Source: Holophagales bacterium (GTDB taxonomy: Bacteria; Acidobacteriota; Thermoanaerobaculia; UBA5066). Taken from it: 64,000 nt of DNA. A model generated the notes under the pieces. The model made no database searches. It had not been told where the DNA came from and saw only the letters and a list, made by a program, of their open reading frames with translations. Shown in pieces: positions 52,641-61,693 of this stretch. The position numbers were made by a program, and so were the translations under genes. Location of the stretch: NCBI GenBank assembly GCA_016716705.1, contig JADJVF010000012.1:1-64000 (forward strand). Reading direction: 5' to 3'. Numbering within the stretch: the stretch's first letter is position 1; each line of letters starts with the position of its first letter.

Positions 52641-53681
52641 ATGAAGAAGTTCCGTGTGGTCCAGTGGGGCCTCGGCGCCATGGGCAGCGGCATGGCCCGC
52701 CTCGTCCTCGAGAAGGACGGGCTCGAGCTCGTCGGCGGCATCGACATGCGGCCCGACTACGTCGGCAAGGACCTGGGCGAGGTCCTCGGCGGCGGCCGGC
52801 GCCTCGGCGTCACCGTGACGAACGACCCGTCTTCGGTCCTCGACAAGGCGAAGGTCGACCTCGTCGTCATCGCGACGACCTCCTGGACGAAGGAGCAGCT
52901 GCCCGACCTGAAGAAGATCCTCTCGGCCGGTATCAACTGCATCTCCATCGCCGAGGAGATGGCGGCTCCCGAGGCGCAGAGCCCCGAGCTCGCCGCCGAG
53001 ATCGACGCCCTCGCGAAGCAGCACGGCGTCTCGATCCTTGGAACCGGCGTCAACCCCGGCTTCGTCCTCGACCTCCTCGTCGTCACGCTCTCGGGCGTCT
53101 GCCACCAGGTGGAGCGGATCGAGGCGAGCCGCGTGAACGACCTCAGCCCCTACGGACCGACCGTCATGAAGACGCAGGGCGTCGGGACGACCCCCGAGCA
53201 GTTCGCGGCGGGCGTGAAGGACGGCTCCATCGTCGGGCACGTCGGGTTCCCCGAGAGCATCCGGATCATCAGCGACGCCCTCGGCCTCGGCGTGACGCGT
53301 ATCCAGGAGAGCCGCGAGCCGATCATCAGCAAGGTCTACCGCGAGACGCCGCACGTGAAGGTCGCCCCCGGCATGGTGGCGGGCTGCGCGCACGTCGCCA
53401 TCGGATGCGCGGGCGACAAGCCCGTCATCAAGCTGATTCACCCGCAGCAGATCCATCCGCACCTCGAGGGGCAGGGGACGGGCGACTACATCAACATCTA
53501 CGGCAGGCCCGAGATCCACATGTCCACCGGACCCGAGATCGCAGGCGGCATCGCCACGATGGGCGTCGCGGTGAACATGATCCCGCACGTCGTCGCTGCG
53601 ACGCCGGGCCTCAAGAGCATGGTCGACCTGCCGGTCCCCGCCGCCCTCATGGGCGCGAGCGCCTACAGCCGCCGGGTCTGA
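52641..53681 (+). CDS. ord: 2,4-diaminopentanoate dehydrogenase
   Basis: This 346-residue enzyme oxidatively deaminates 2,4-diaminopentanoate at C4 to 2-amino-4-oxopentanoate, using NAD(P)+. Its N-terminal Rossmann motif (VVQWGLGAMGSGMARLVLE) and the dihydrodipicolinate-reductase-like middle (GTGVNPGFVLDLLVVTLSG) match the clostridial Ord family. It is the first gene of a complete ornithine operon, with AGGAGG six bases before the ATG. The gap of 190 bases upstream should hold the promoter. A TAAAAT at 52553 and TTGACC at 52526 are visible, but their 21-base spacing is poor. Confidence 0.92.
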   Translation: MKKFRVVQWGLGAMGSGMARLVLEKDGLELVGGIDMRPDYVGKDLGEVLGGGRRLGVTVTNDPSSVLDKAKVDLVVIATTSWTKEQLPDLKKILSAGINCISIAEEMAAPEAQSPELAAEIDALAKQHGVSILGTGVNPGFVLDLLVVTLSGVCHQVERIEASRVNDLSPYGPTVMKTQGVGTTPEQFAAGVKDGSIVGHVGFPESIRIISDALGLGVTRIQESREPIISKVYRETPHVKVAPGMVAGCAHVAIGCAGDKPVIKLIHPQQIHPHLEGQGTGDYINIYGRPEIHMSTGPEIAGGIATMGVAVNMIPHVVAATPGLKSMVDLPVPAALMGASAYSRRV

Positions 53682-53686
53682 GCGTC

Positions 53687-53965
53687 GTGAGCGTCGCCAG
53701 GGGTACCTGGGTCGAAATCGAAGCGACCGTCCTGCAGCCGTCAGAGAGGGCCCCCGGCCTTCCCGAGGACACGGCCCGTACGCCGTACGTCCTCCGCCTG
53801 TCGGGCTTCCTCGAAGAGGACGCCGAGGTGGGGCAGGAGGTCCGGGTGAAGAGCCTCATCGGCCGGACACACCGCGGCGTCCTCCGCCTCGTCAACCCCG
53901 GCTACGACCACAGCTTCGGCGCGACGGTGCCCGAGCTCCTCCACATCGGCCTTCGGGAGAGCTGA
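53687..53965 (+). CDS. ortA: 2-amino-4-oxopentanoate thiolase, alpha subunit
   Basis: This 92-residue protein is the small subunit of the thiolase that cleaves 2-amino-4-oxopentanoate with CoA to acetyl-CoA and D-alanine. RGTWVEIEATVLQPSERAPGLPEDT and VKSLIGRTHRGVLRLVNPGYDHSFG are the family landmarks. It starts with a GTG five bases after the ord stop and ends one base before ortB. It is about as long as other OrtA proteins. Confidence 0.9.
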   Translation: MSVARGTWVEIEATVLQPSERAPGLPEDTARTPYVLRLSGFLEEDAEVGQEVRVKSLIGRTHRGVLRLVNPGYDHSFGATVPELLHIGLRES

Positions 53966-53966
53966 G

Positions 53967-55373
53967 ATGCGCGACACGAGCTACGCCGCCGTCCTCTCCC
54001 GCAAGAACGAGATCATGAAGGCGAGCCTCGGGATCGACTTCGACGCCTACGTGTCGAGCCCGGTCGCTTTCGACTACGAACGGATGATGTCGGAGACCGG
54101 CTACGCCCTCGATGACATCGTGAGGATCCAGTCCGAGACGAAGGTCGGAGGAACGCCGCTCCACGAGCTGACCCGCCTCACGGAGGCGGTTCGCGCGACG
54201 GCCGGGCCGGGCAAGGGAGCGCGCATCCTCGTCAAGGACGAAGCCGCGAACGCCTCCGGCTCCTTCAAGGCCCGCCGCGCCTCGATCAGCGCGTACGAGG
54301 CGAAGAAGCGCGGCTACGCGGGGGTCATCGCCGCGACGAGCGGCAACTACGGCGCGGGGGTCGCGAGCCAGGCGGCGATGCGCGATCTGAAGTGCATCAT
54401 CCTGCAGGAGGTCTTCGACAGCCGCGGCGTCGGCCAGCCGGAGATCGTCGAGAAGTCCCGGGCCTGCGAGGCCTACGGTGCCGAGGTTCAGCGGCTCTCG
54501 GTCGGGCCGGAGCTCTTCTACGTCCTCCTCCGGACACTCGAGGAGACCGGCTTCTTCAACGCGAGCCTCTACACGCCGTTCGGCATTCGCGGCGTCGAGA
54601 CGCTCGGCGTCGAGATCGCCCGGCAGGTGCGCGAGCGCTACGGCAAGGACCCCGACGCCGTCGTCATCACCCACGCCGGCGGCGGCAATCTCACCGGCAC
54701 CGCGCGCGGCCTCCTGGCCGAAGGGTGCGACGGGACGCGCATCGTCGCCTGCTCGGTCGACCTCGCCGGCCTTCACATGGCCTCCGACACCGACTTCAAC
54801 CGCAAGAGCTTCACCACCGGCCACACCGGTTTCGGCGTCCCCTTCGCCACCTGGCCCGACCGGGTCGACGTCCCGCGCAACGCCGCGCGGAGCCTGCGCT
54901 ACATGGACGAGTACCAGCTCGTCAGCCAGGGCGAGGTCTTCTACGTCACCGAGCTGATGACGAAGCTCGAGGGGCTCGAGCGCGGCCCCGCCGGGAACAC
55001 GAGCCTGACGGCCGCCGTCACCCTCGCCCGGCAGATGGACCGCGACCAGGTCGTCGTCGTCCAGGAGACCGAGTACACCGGCGCCGGCAAGCACCACAAC
55101 CGGCAGCTCTCCTTCGCCCGGGAGAACGGCATCGAGGTGCGCGTCGGCGACCCGGCCGACAACGTCCCCGGGAAGACGATCGTCCTTCCCGAAAGGCTCG
55201 AGCAGGTGCGGGGCCGGGTCCAGGAGATGGACAAGCTCCGCCTCTCGTACCTGAAGAACGCCGCGAAGCTGCACCCGGTGGAGAAGTGGACCGACGGCGA
55301 CGTCGCCTTCCTCGCCGCCGACCTCAAGAAAGACCCGGCCTGGGTCCGCCAGGCCGTCGCCAACCTCGCCTGA
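53967..55373 (+). CDS. ortB: 2-amino-4-oxopentanoate thiolase, PLP-dependent beta subunit
   Basis: This 468-residue fold-type II PLP enzyme has the Schiff-base lysine Lys101 in ASGSFKARRAS and the phosphate-binding loop HAGGGNLTG. It follows ortA by one base, as in clostridial operons, and forms the catalytic part of the thiolase. Its products link the pathway to acetyl-CoA and so to ATP or biosynthesis, and D-alanine is handled by the racemase at the operon end. The length and motifs are complete. Confidence 0.92.
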   Translation: MRDTSYAAVLSRKNEIMKASLGIDFDAYVSSPVAFDYERMMSETGYALDDIVRIQSETKVGGTPLHELTRLTEAVRATAGPGKGARILVKDEAANASGSFKARRASISAYEAKKRGYAGVIAATSGNYGAGVASQAAMRDLKCIILQEVFDSRGVGQPEIVEKSRACEAYGAEVQRLSVGPELFYVLLRTLEETGFFNASLYTPFGIRGVETLGVEIARQVRERYGKDPDAVVITHAGGGNLTGTARGLLAEGCDGTRIVACSVDLAGLHMASDTDFNRKSFTTGHTGFGVPFATWPDRVDVPRNAARSLRYMDEYQLVSQGEVFYVTELMTKLEGLERGPAGNTSLTAAVTLARQMDRDQVVVVQETEYTGAGKHHNRQLSFARENGIEVRVGDPADNVPGKTIVLPERLEQVRGRVQEMDKLRLSYLKNAAKLHPVEKWTDGDVAFLAADLKKDPAWVRQAVANLA

Positions 55374-55388
55374 ACGGAGACGACGACG

Positions 55389-55763
55389 ATGACCGACGAC
55401 AGGATCTCCCGCTTCGAAGCGCGCCGCGAGGCGCTCGCGAAGCTGAGCGACGAAGAGCTGAAGGCCCGCTTCTGGGAGCTGACGAACAGGGTCGTCGAGC
55501 CGATCGTCGACCTCGCGAGGAGCCACACGAGCCCTTCCATCGAGAGGTCGGTCCTTCTCCGGATGGGGATCGACTCCGTTTCGAGCCAGGGGGTCGTGAA
55601 GCGGATCCACGACGCCGGGCTCCTCGGCAAGGGGGCCGGGCACGTCGTCCTGAAGGTCTCGAGGAAGACGGGTGCGGACGTGAGGGCCGCCGCGCAGGCG
55701 ATCCTCGACGACCGCACCGTCCTCGACGGGCTCTTCCAGGCCGGGAGCGAGGGGCGGAAATGA
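55389..55763 (+). CDS. oraS: D-ornithine 4,5-aminomutase, small subunit
   Basis: This 124-residue protein matches the S component of the adenosylcobalamin/PLP ornithine aminomutase: ISRFEARREALAKLSDEELKARFWEL at the start and SIERSVLLRMGIDSVSSQGVV in the middle. It is required for activity and stability of OraE. Its stop overlaps the oraE start by four bases (ATGA), as expected for a fixed subunit ratio. Confidence 0.93.
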   Translation: MTDDRISRFEARREALAKLSDEELKARFWELTNRVVEPIVDLARSHTSPSIERSVLLRMGIDSVSSQGVVKRIHDAGLLGKGAGHVVLKVSRKTGADVRAAAQAILDDRTVLDGLFQAGSEGRK

Positions 55764-57964
55764 CGAAGCCGACTCCCCCGAACCAGAAGCTCGACATCGA
55801 GAAGATCCTCGAGGGGCTCGAGAGCTACCACCCGCCCCGGAAGGGCTGGACCTGGCGCGACGTGCCGGAAGGCGGCGTCGACATGGGCCCCTTCCACTTC
55901 CGCGACATGTCGAAACCCCTCGAGCGGTCGATCGGACTCCCGGCGAGCAAGTACTTCGACCACATCGACCCGCAGCCCTCCTGCGTCGTGACGACGGAGA
56001 TCGCGAGCGGCCGCTTCGAGGACGACCTCCGCCGGATGCGGATGGCCGCCTGGCACGGCGCCGACCACATCATGGTCATCCGGACGACGGGTCAGAGCCA
56101 CATCGACGGTCTTCTCGAGGGGACGCCCGAGGGAATCGGCGGCGTGCCGATCACGCGCAAGCAGATCCGGGCGAGCCGGAAGGCGTGCGACGAGATCGAG
56201 AAGGAGGTCGGGCGCCCGATCAACTTCCACTCGTACGTCTCCGGCGTCGCAGGGCCCGAGGTCGCCGTCCTCTTCGCCGAGGAGGGGATCAACGGCGCCC
56301 ACCAGGACCCGCAGTACAACGTGCTCTACCGCAACGTGAACATGTACCGCTCGTTCGTCGACGCGGCGGAGGCGAAGAGGGTCATGGCCGGCGCGCGGAT
56401 CTTCCAGATCGACGGCGCCCACAACGCGAACGCCACGGCCAAGGCCGGCTGGCTCGTCATGCCCGAGCTGATGGTCCAGCACGGCTTCAACTGCGCGTTC
56501 TCCGTCGCGGTCGGGATGGACAAGGACCTCATCGGCCTCTCCACCGTCCCGCCGAACGCCCCGCCGGCGCCGAAGCTCTGGTACGACCTTCCCTACGCCG
56601 TGGCGCTCCGCGACTTCTTCAGCGACTTCAAGATGCGGGCGCAGCAGAACACCCGCTACATCGAGGCCGACATCGAGGAGGCCGTGAGGACCCACACGGT
56701 CGACACCCTCATCTCGATGCTCACCCGCGCCGACATCCAGAGCACGATCACCCCCGACGAGGGGCGGAACGTGCCGTGGCACTACAACAACATCCGCGGC
56801 GTCCAGACGGTCAAGCAGACCTGGGCCGCACTCGACGGCATCAAGGAGCTGCTCACCCTCAACCACGACGGGCCGCTCGGCGAGATGGTGCGCGACCTGA
56901 AGGAGCGCGCCGTCGCCTTCCTCGAGGAGGTCCTCGAGGTGGGCGGCTACTTCGCGGCGGTGGAGAAGGGCTTCTTCGTCGACTCGGCCAAGTACCCCGA
57001 GCGCAGCGGCGACGGCATCGCGCGCGACGGCAACGGCGGCGTCGGCGCGGGCTCGCTCGTCGCCCGCGACGCGGACTACCTGGCCCCCGTCTGCGACCAC
57101 TTCGGGACGAACCACGTCCCGGTGAATGCGGAGAAGCCGTGCGACCCGATCGACGGCTGCACGCTCTGCTGCCCCGAGAAGATCGTCTTCATCGACGAGC
57201 TCGACCCCGAGGACAACTGCAACAGGCGCCTCGAGAAGACTCTTCCCTACCGGAAGGGAAATGCAATCAGGCCTGAAGCCGAGTGGGCGGGCGACGGCAC
57301 GGTCCTCGTCCAGCTCTTCGTCCCCGAGAACGAGGAGATCGCCCCGGTCTACGCCGTCGAGATGGCGAAGAAGATGGGCCTCGTCGACCCCGAGGTCATC
57401 AACACGATGGTCCTCCACCCGGCGGAGGGGTGCTTCGTCGAGGTGAAGGGGAAGGTCGCGTTCGACATCGACCGGACGACGCTGAAGATCCCCGAGAAGG
57501 AAGTGATCCTTCCCGAGCAGGAGCTGCGCGACGCCGTGAAGGCCGTCGGCCTGAAGGTCGTCGCCGGGACCGTCGGCGAGGACGAGCACAGCGTCGGCCT
57601 GCGCGAGATCCTCGACATCAAGCACGGCGGCATCGAGAAGTACGGGGTGAAGTACCACTACCTCGGCACGTCGGTGCCCATCGGCAAGCTCGTCGACGCG
57701 GCCATCGAGACCGGCGCGCACGCCATCCTGATCTCCACGATCATCAGCCACAACGACGTCCACCGCGCCCAGATGAGGAAGCTCGCCGAGCTCTGCCGCG
57801 AGAAGGGGATCCGCGACCGGATCGTCCTCGTCGCCGGCGGCACCCAGGTGAACCGCGACATGGCGAAGGAGACCGGCCTCGACGCCACCTTCGGCCGCGG
57901 GACGAAGGGGATCCACGTCGTGAACGCCATGGTCAAGGCGCTGAGGACGCGGGGCGCCGTCTGA
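55760..57964 (+). CDS. oraE: D-ornithine 4,5-aminomutase, large B12/PLP subunit
   Basis: This 734-residue subunit catalyses the radical shift of the terminal amino group of D-ornithine to give 2,4-diaminopentanoate. The N-terminal TIM barrel is complete (ADHIMVIRTTGQSHIDGL, NFHSYVSGVAGPEVAVLFAE, FQIDGAHNANATAKAG). The Rossmann B12 domain has the base-off motif DEHSVG with axial His610, and Lys621 in DIKHGG sits 11 residues later, the spacing of the PLP lysine in clostridial OraE. It is translationally coupled to oraS. B12 is needed, so the organism must make or import it. Confidence 0.95.
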   Translation: MTKPTPPNQKLDIEKILEGLESYHPPRKGWTWRDVPEGGVDMGPFHFRDMSKPLERSIGLPASKYFDHIDPQPSCVVTTEIASGRFEDDLRRMRMAAWHGADHIMVIRTTGQSHIDGLLEGTPEGIGGVPITRKQIRASRKACDEIEKEVGRPINFHSYVSGVAGPEVAVLFAEEGINGAHQDPQYNVLYRNVNMYRSFVDAAEAKRVMAGARIFQIDGAHNANATAKAGWLVMPELMVQHGFNCAFSVAVGMDKDLIGLSTVPPNAPPAPKLWYDLPYAVALRDFFSDFKMRAQQNTRYIEADIEEAVRTHTVDTLISMLTRADIQSTITPDEGRNVPWHYNNIRGVQTVKQTWAALDGIKELLTLNHDGPLGEMVRDLKERAVAFLEEVLEVGGYFAAVEKGFFVDSAKYPERSGDGIARDGNGGVGAGSLVARDADYLAPVCDHFGTNHVPVNAEKPCDPIDGCTLCCPEKIVFIDELDPEDNCNRRLEKTLPYRKGNAIRPEAEWAGDGTVLVQLFVPENEEIAPVYAVEMAKKMGLVDPEVINTMVLHPAEGCFVEVKGKVAFDIDRTTLKIPEKEVILPEQELRDAVKAVGLKVVAGTVGEDEHSVGLREILDIKHGGIEKYGVKYHYLGTSVPIGKLVDAAIETGAHAILISTIISHNDVHRAQMRKLAELCREKGIRDRIVLVAGGTQVNRDMAKETGLDATFGRGTKGIHVVNAMVKALRTRGAV

Positions 57965-58004
57965 GACGAGACCCGGGAGACGAAGTGCGAGGCCGCTCGG
58001 ACCG

Positions 58005-59389
58005 ATGAGGCGAATCGAGATCCTGACGCTCGAGGTCGGCTCGACGATCACGAAGGCGAACGGCTTCGTGCGCCGGGCCGGCGGCGGCTTCGACCACGTG
58101 GCCCAGGGCTTCGCCCCGACGAGCGTCGCCGCGGGGGACGTCGGCATCGGCGTCGACGCGGCGCTCGCCGACCTCGCCGCGACCTCCGGTCTCGATCCGG
58201 CGGGAGCCGAGACCTTCGTCAACAGCTCGGCAGCCGGGGGCCTCCGGATGACCGTCCACGGCCTGACGCTCTCGATGACGGCACGGGCGGCGCGGGAGGC
58301 GGCGCTCGGCGCGGGCGGAATCGTGAAGATGGTGACGGCGGGGGAGCTCGACGACTTCGAGCTGGACGAAATCCGTGAGCTCCGCCCGAACCTCGTCCTC
58401 CTCGCCGGAGGCGTCGACTACGGAGAGAAGGGCATCGTCCTTCGAAACGCCGAGAAGCTCGCGAGCCTCGCCAGCCCCGCCAACGCTGCGAGCCTCGCCC
58501 GAGGCGGCTTCTCCGTGCCCGTCCTCTACGCGGGCAACGTCGCGCTCCGAAGCCCATCGAAGAGCTCTTCCGCGCGGCGGGCGTCGAGCTGCACGTCGCC
58601 GAGAACGTCTTCCCCGACGTCGACGTCCTCAACGTCGAGCCGCTCCGCCGCCTCGTCCACGAGGCCTTCAACCGCCACATCGTCCACGCGCCAGGGATGG
58701 CGCGGCTCGCCACGCTCACGCGCCACGGGATCCTCCCGACGCCCGGCGCGGTCCTCCGCGCCGCCGAGCTCTTCGCCGAGGTCGCGGGCGACTGCCTCGT
58801 CTTCGACGTCGGCGGCGCGACGACGGACGTCCACAGCGTGACGGAAGGGGGCGCCGAGTGGCACTCCCGGCTCGTCGAGCCGGAGCCCCGCGCCAAGCGG
58901 ACCGTCGAGGGAGACCTCGGCGTCTACGTCAACGCCCGGCACGTCGTGGAGCTGTCGGGCGAGCTGATGGCCGAAACGCACCTCGACGACCTCGCAGCGC
59001 TACCCGGCACCGAGCGCGAAAAGGCCCTCACCCGCTGGCTCTGCGAGAAGGCGGTCGCCATCGGCGCGCGCCGGCACGCCGGCGTCGTTTCCGACCTCTA
59101 CACGCCCACCGGCCGCCGGCAAGTCGTGAAGGGAAAGGACCTGACCGCCGTGAAGTGGGTCGTCGCCACCGGCGGCGCGCTCACGAAGGTGGAGCGGGCC
59201 GCCGAGTGCCTTCGCGCCGTCTGCACCGGCGCCGGAAGGCACCTCCTCCCCGACTCGTCGGCCACGATCCTCGTCGACGCCGAGTACCGCTTCAGCGCCC
59301 TCGGCACCCTTGCCCACGCCTTCCCCGACGACGTCCGCGCGACGTTCCGCCAGTGGATCGACGCGCGAACGGCGACGGCCTGGAAGTGA
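58005..59389 (+). CDS. GlmL/MutL-like protein of ornithine degradation (frameshifted)
   Basis: This ASKHA-fold ATPase-like protein of about 461 residues sits between the mutase and the racemase. The first part (from 58005) has LTLEVGSTITKANGF, a phosphate-loop-like start, and LLAGGVDYGEKG. The second (to 59389) has FDVGGATTDVHSV and VVATGGALTKVERA. The frames meet near 58548-58550, and adding one base gives ALRKPIEELF, so one base is missing. Relatives (GlmL, MutL) accompany B12 mutases and are thought to reactivate or chaperone them. Here it is probably the reactivase for OraSE, an inference from position and family. If the lesion is real, repair of the mutase could fail. Confidence 0.8.
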
Positions 59390-59405
59390 TCAGGAGCCCA
59401 TTCCC

Positions 59406-60485
59406 ATGTACATCCGAACGCCCCGCCTCGAGATCTACCCCGACCGGATCACCCAGAACGCGCGCTCCGTCATCAACCTCTGCCACTTTCACGGCGTGCA
59501 GGTGGCGGCGGTGACGAAGGTCGCCTGCGCGCATCCGGCGGTCGTGAGCGCGCTCGTGGCGGGCGGGGCCGACATGGTCGCCGACAGCCGGATCAAGAAC
59601 CTCCTGTCGATGGCCGACGCCGGCATCGACCGGCCCCTCATGCTCCTCCGCATCCCGGCCCCGAGCCGGGTCACCGACGTCGTCCGCTGCGCGAACGTCA
59701 CCCTCAACAGCAACCTCCGCACCATCGAGCTCCTCTCCGAGGCGGCGGTGATGCACGACTGCCAGCACCAGGTCATCGTGATGGTCGACGTCGGCGACTT
59801 GCGCGAAGGCGTCTGGCCCGACCGCGCCATCGAGATCGTCCGCGGAGCGTCGAAGCTCCGGAACATCGAGGTCGTCGGCCTGGGCTGCAACCTCGCCTGC
59901 TACGGGGGAGTCATCCCGACGGTGGCGAACATGAAGGCCCTCATCGACGTGCGCGACCGCTGCCGCGAGGCGACCGGGCTCGACCTGAACGTCCTCTCGG
60001 GCGGCAACAGCGCGAACCTGCCGCTCCTGGCGAGCGGGGAGATGCCGCGGGAGATCAACCACTTCCGCATCGGCGAAGCGATCGTCCTCGGCCGCAACGT
60101 CATCGACCGGAGCCCCTGGCCGGGAACCCGGCAGGACACGTTCCGGATCGTCGCCGAGGTCGTCGAGGTGGAGCGGAAGCCCTCGATGCCGATCGGCGAC
60201 CGCGGGCAGGACGCCTTCGGCGACACGCCGGAGTTCGAGGACCGGGGCGTTCACCTGCGCGCCATCTGCAACCTCGGCCGGCAGGACTGCGTCGTGGACG
60301 GCATCGAGCCGCTGATGCCGGGAATCACGGTCCTCGGCGGGAGCAGCGACCACCTCATCCTCGACGTCGAAGACGCGGAGGAGAATGTGAAGGTGGGAGA
60401 CGAGCTCGCGTTCTGGCCCGGCTACGGCGCGCTCCTGGCGGCGAGCACGAGCCCGTACGTCCAGAAAGTCGTGATCCGCGGATGA
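59406..60485 (+). CDS. orr: Ornithine racemase, PLP-dependent
   Basis: This 359-residue fold-type III PLP protein is of the alanine-racemase/ornithine-racemase group. The Schiff-base lysine is Lys38 in VAAVTKVACAHP, and GLGCNLACYGGVIPT is a distinctive segment of ornithine racemases (YhfX-related group). It turns L-ornithine into D-ornithine, the substrate of OraSE, and so starts the pathway. Its stop overlaps the next ATG. The clostridial operons place orr before ord; here it comes after the mutase. Confidence 0.9.
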   Translation: MYIRTPRLEIYPDRITQNARSVINLCHFHGVQVAAVTKVACAHPAVVSALVAGGADMVADSRIKNLLSMADAGIDRPLMLLRIPAPSRVTDVVRCANVTLNSNLRTIELLSEAAVMHDCQHQVIVMVDVGDLREGVWPDRAIEIVRGASKLRNIEVVGLGCNLACYGGVIPTVANMKALIDVRDRCREATGLDLNVLSGGNSANLPLLASGEMPREINHFRIGEAIVLGRNVIDRSPWPGTRQDTFRIVAEVVEVERKPSMPIGDRGQDAFGDTPEFEDRGVHLRAICNLGRQDCVVDGIEPLMPGITVLGGSSDHLILDVEDAEENVKVGDELAFWPGYGALLAASTSPYVQKVVIRG

Positions 60486-61609
60486 GCCTCCTCTACGCCA
60501 CCCACGCCCGCGTCCACCTCGGGAACATCCGGGACAACCTCCGCGCCATCCGTGCCGCCGTCGGCCCGGAGCGGAAGGTCCTCGTCGCCGTGAAGGCGAA
60601 CGGCTACGGCCACGGCGCGGTCGAGGTCTCGCGGATGGCCGAAGCCACCGGCACGGCCGATTGGCTCGGTGTGGCGACGGTGCCCGAGGGGCTCCAGCTG
60701 CGCGAGGCGGGCCTGCGGCTCCCGATCCTCAAGCTCGGACCGACGTTTCCGTGGGAGATGAGGGCCGCGATCGAGGCGGGCCTCACGCTCGCCATCTGCT
60801 CGCGCGAAGAGGCCGAGGCGCTCGCCGCGGCGGTGGCCGAAGCGAACCGTCCTGCCTCGGTCCACCTGAAGGTCGACACGGGAATGGGACGCATCGGCGT
60901 GAGTCCCGCCGAAGCTCCCGAGCTGGCGCGGCTCATCGTCGGCCTGCCCGGCGTCGTCCTCGAGGGAGTCTTCACCCATCTCCCCGTGAGCGACGCGGCG
61001 GACGTCACCTACACGCGCGAGCAGATCCTCCGCTTCCGCATCACGGCGGGCCTCGTCCAGGAGGCCGCAGGGCGGCGGCTCCTCGTCCACTGCGCGAACT
61101 CCGGCGCCGTCCTCGGCCACGATTCCGCCTGGCTCGACATGGTGCGGCCCGGAATCATGGTCTACGGCTTCCGCCCCGACCCCGAGACGCCCGCGACGAT
61201 TCCACTGAAGCCGGGGATGAGCCTTCTCACCCGCGTCTCGTTCGTGAAGAAGGTCGCGCGCGGCACCTCCATCGGCTACGGCCGCACCTGGGTCGCTCCC
61301 GTCGACACGAACGTCGCCACGATCCCCGCGGGCTACGCCGACGGCTTCAACCGGCTCTTCTCCAACCGCGGCCGTGTCCTCATCGGCGGGCGGAGCTATC
61401 CCGTCGTCGGCCGCGTCTGCATGGACCAGAGCATGGTCGACCTCGGCCCCGAGACCGACGTGAAGGTCGGGGACGAGGTCGTCCTGATGGGCCCCAGCGG
61501 CGAGCTGGTCATTCCCTGCGAGGAGTGGGCCGCCAGGCTCGGCACCATCACCTACGAGGTCACCTGCCAGGTGAACCCGCGGGTCGTCCGGATCTACGAC
61601 CCCTACTGA
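60482..61609 (+). CDS. alr: Alanine racemase, last gene of ornithine operon
   Basis: This 375-residue enzyme has the full alanine racemase pattern: PLP Lys38 in AVKANGYGHGA, Tyr266 in SIGYGRTW (the second base), and RPGIMVYG and GRVCMDQSMVDL. It overlaps the ornithine racemase stop by four bases, so it belongs to the operon. The thiolase OrtAB produces D-alanine, and this racemase would return it to L-alanine for transamination or protein synthesis. It may also serve cell-wall synthesis if it is the only copy in the genome. Confidence 0.92.
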   Translation: MSLLYATHARVHLGNIRDNLRAIRAAVGPERKVLVAVKANGYGHGAVEVSRMAEATGTADWLGVATVPEGLQLREAGLRLPILKLGPTFPWEMRAAIEAGLTLAICSREEAEALAAAVAEANRPASVHLKVDTGMGRIGVSPAEAPELARLIVGLPGVVLEGVFTHLPVSDAADVTYTREQILRFRITAGLVQEAAGRRLLVHCANSGAVLGHDSAWLDMVRPGIMVYGFRPDPETPATIPLKPGMSLLTRVSFVKKVARGTSIGYGRTWVAPVDTNVATIPAGYADGFNRLFSNRGRVLIGGRSYPVVGRVCMDQSMVDLGPETDVKVGDEVVLMGPSGELVIPCEEWAARLGTITYEVTCQVNPRVVRIYDPY

Positions 61610-61656
61610 GCCGGCAAACACACTCCCGGTCGATTTCCCTGAAAAAGTGAGCCGGG

Positions 61657-61688
61657 CCTGTAGGAAAATCAGGCCTCTCGCGGAGCTT
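61657..61688 (+). promoter_or_regulatory. Probable autoregulated ECF sigma promoter, copy 1
   Basis: CCTGTAGGAAAA (61657-61668) is followed after ten bases by CGCGGAGCTT (61679-61688), directly in front of the sigma-factor ATG at 61694. The same two blocks occur with identical spacing at 63647. GGAA inside the first block is the usual ECF -35 core. The GGAG in the second block could also serve as the ribosome site of this gene. If AGCTT is the -10, the mRNA is almost leaderless. Confidence 0.6.
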
Positions 61689-61693
61689 TACCT

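Noticed and set aside
54941..58222. A long minus-strand open frame over oraE
   Set aside because: It is a high-GC shadow of ortB, oraS and oraE, whose catalytic residues are all recognisable on the plus strand.
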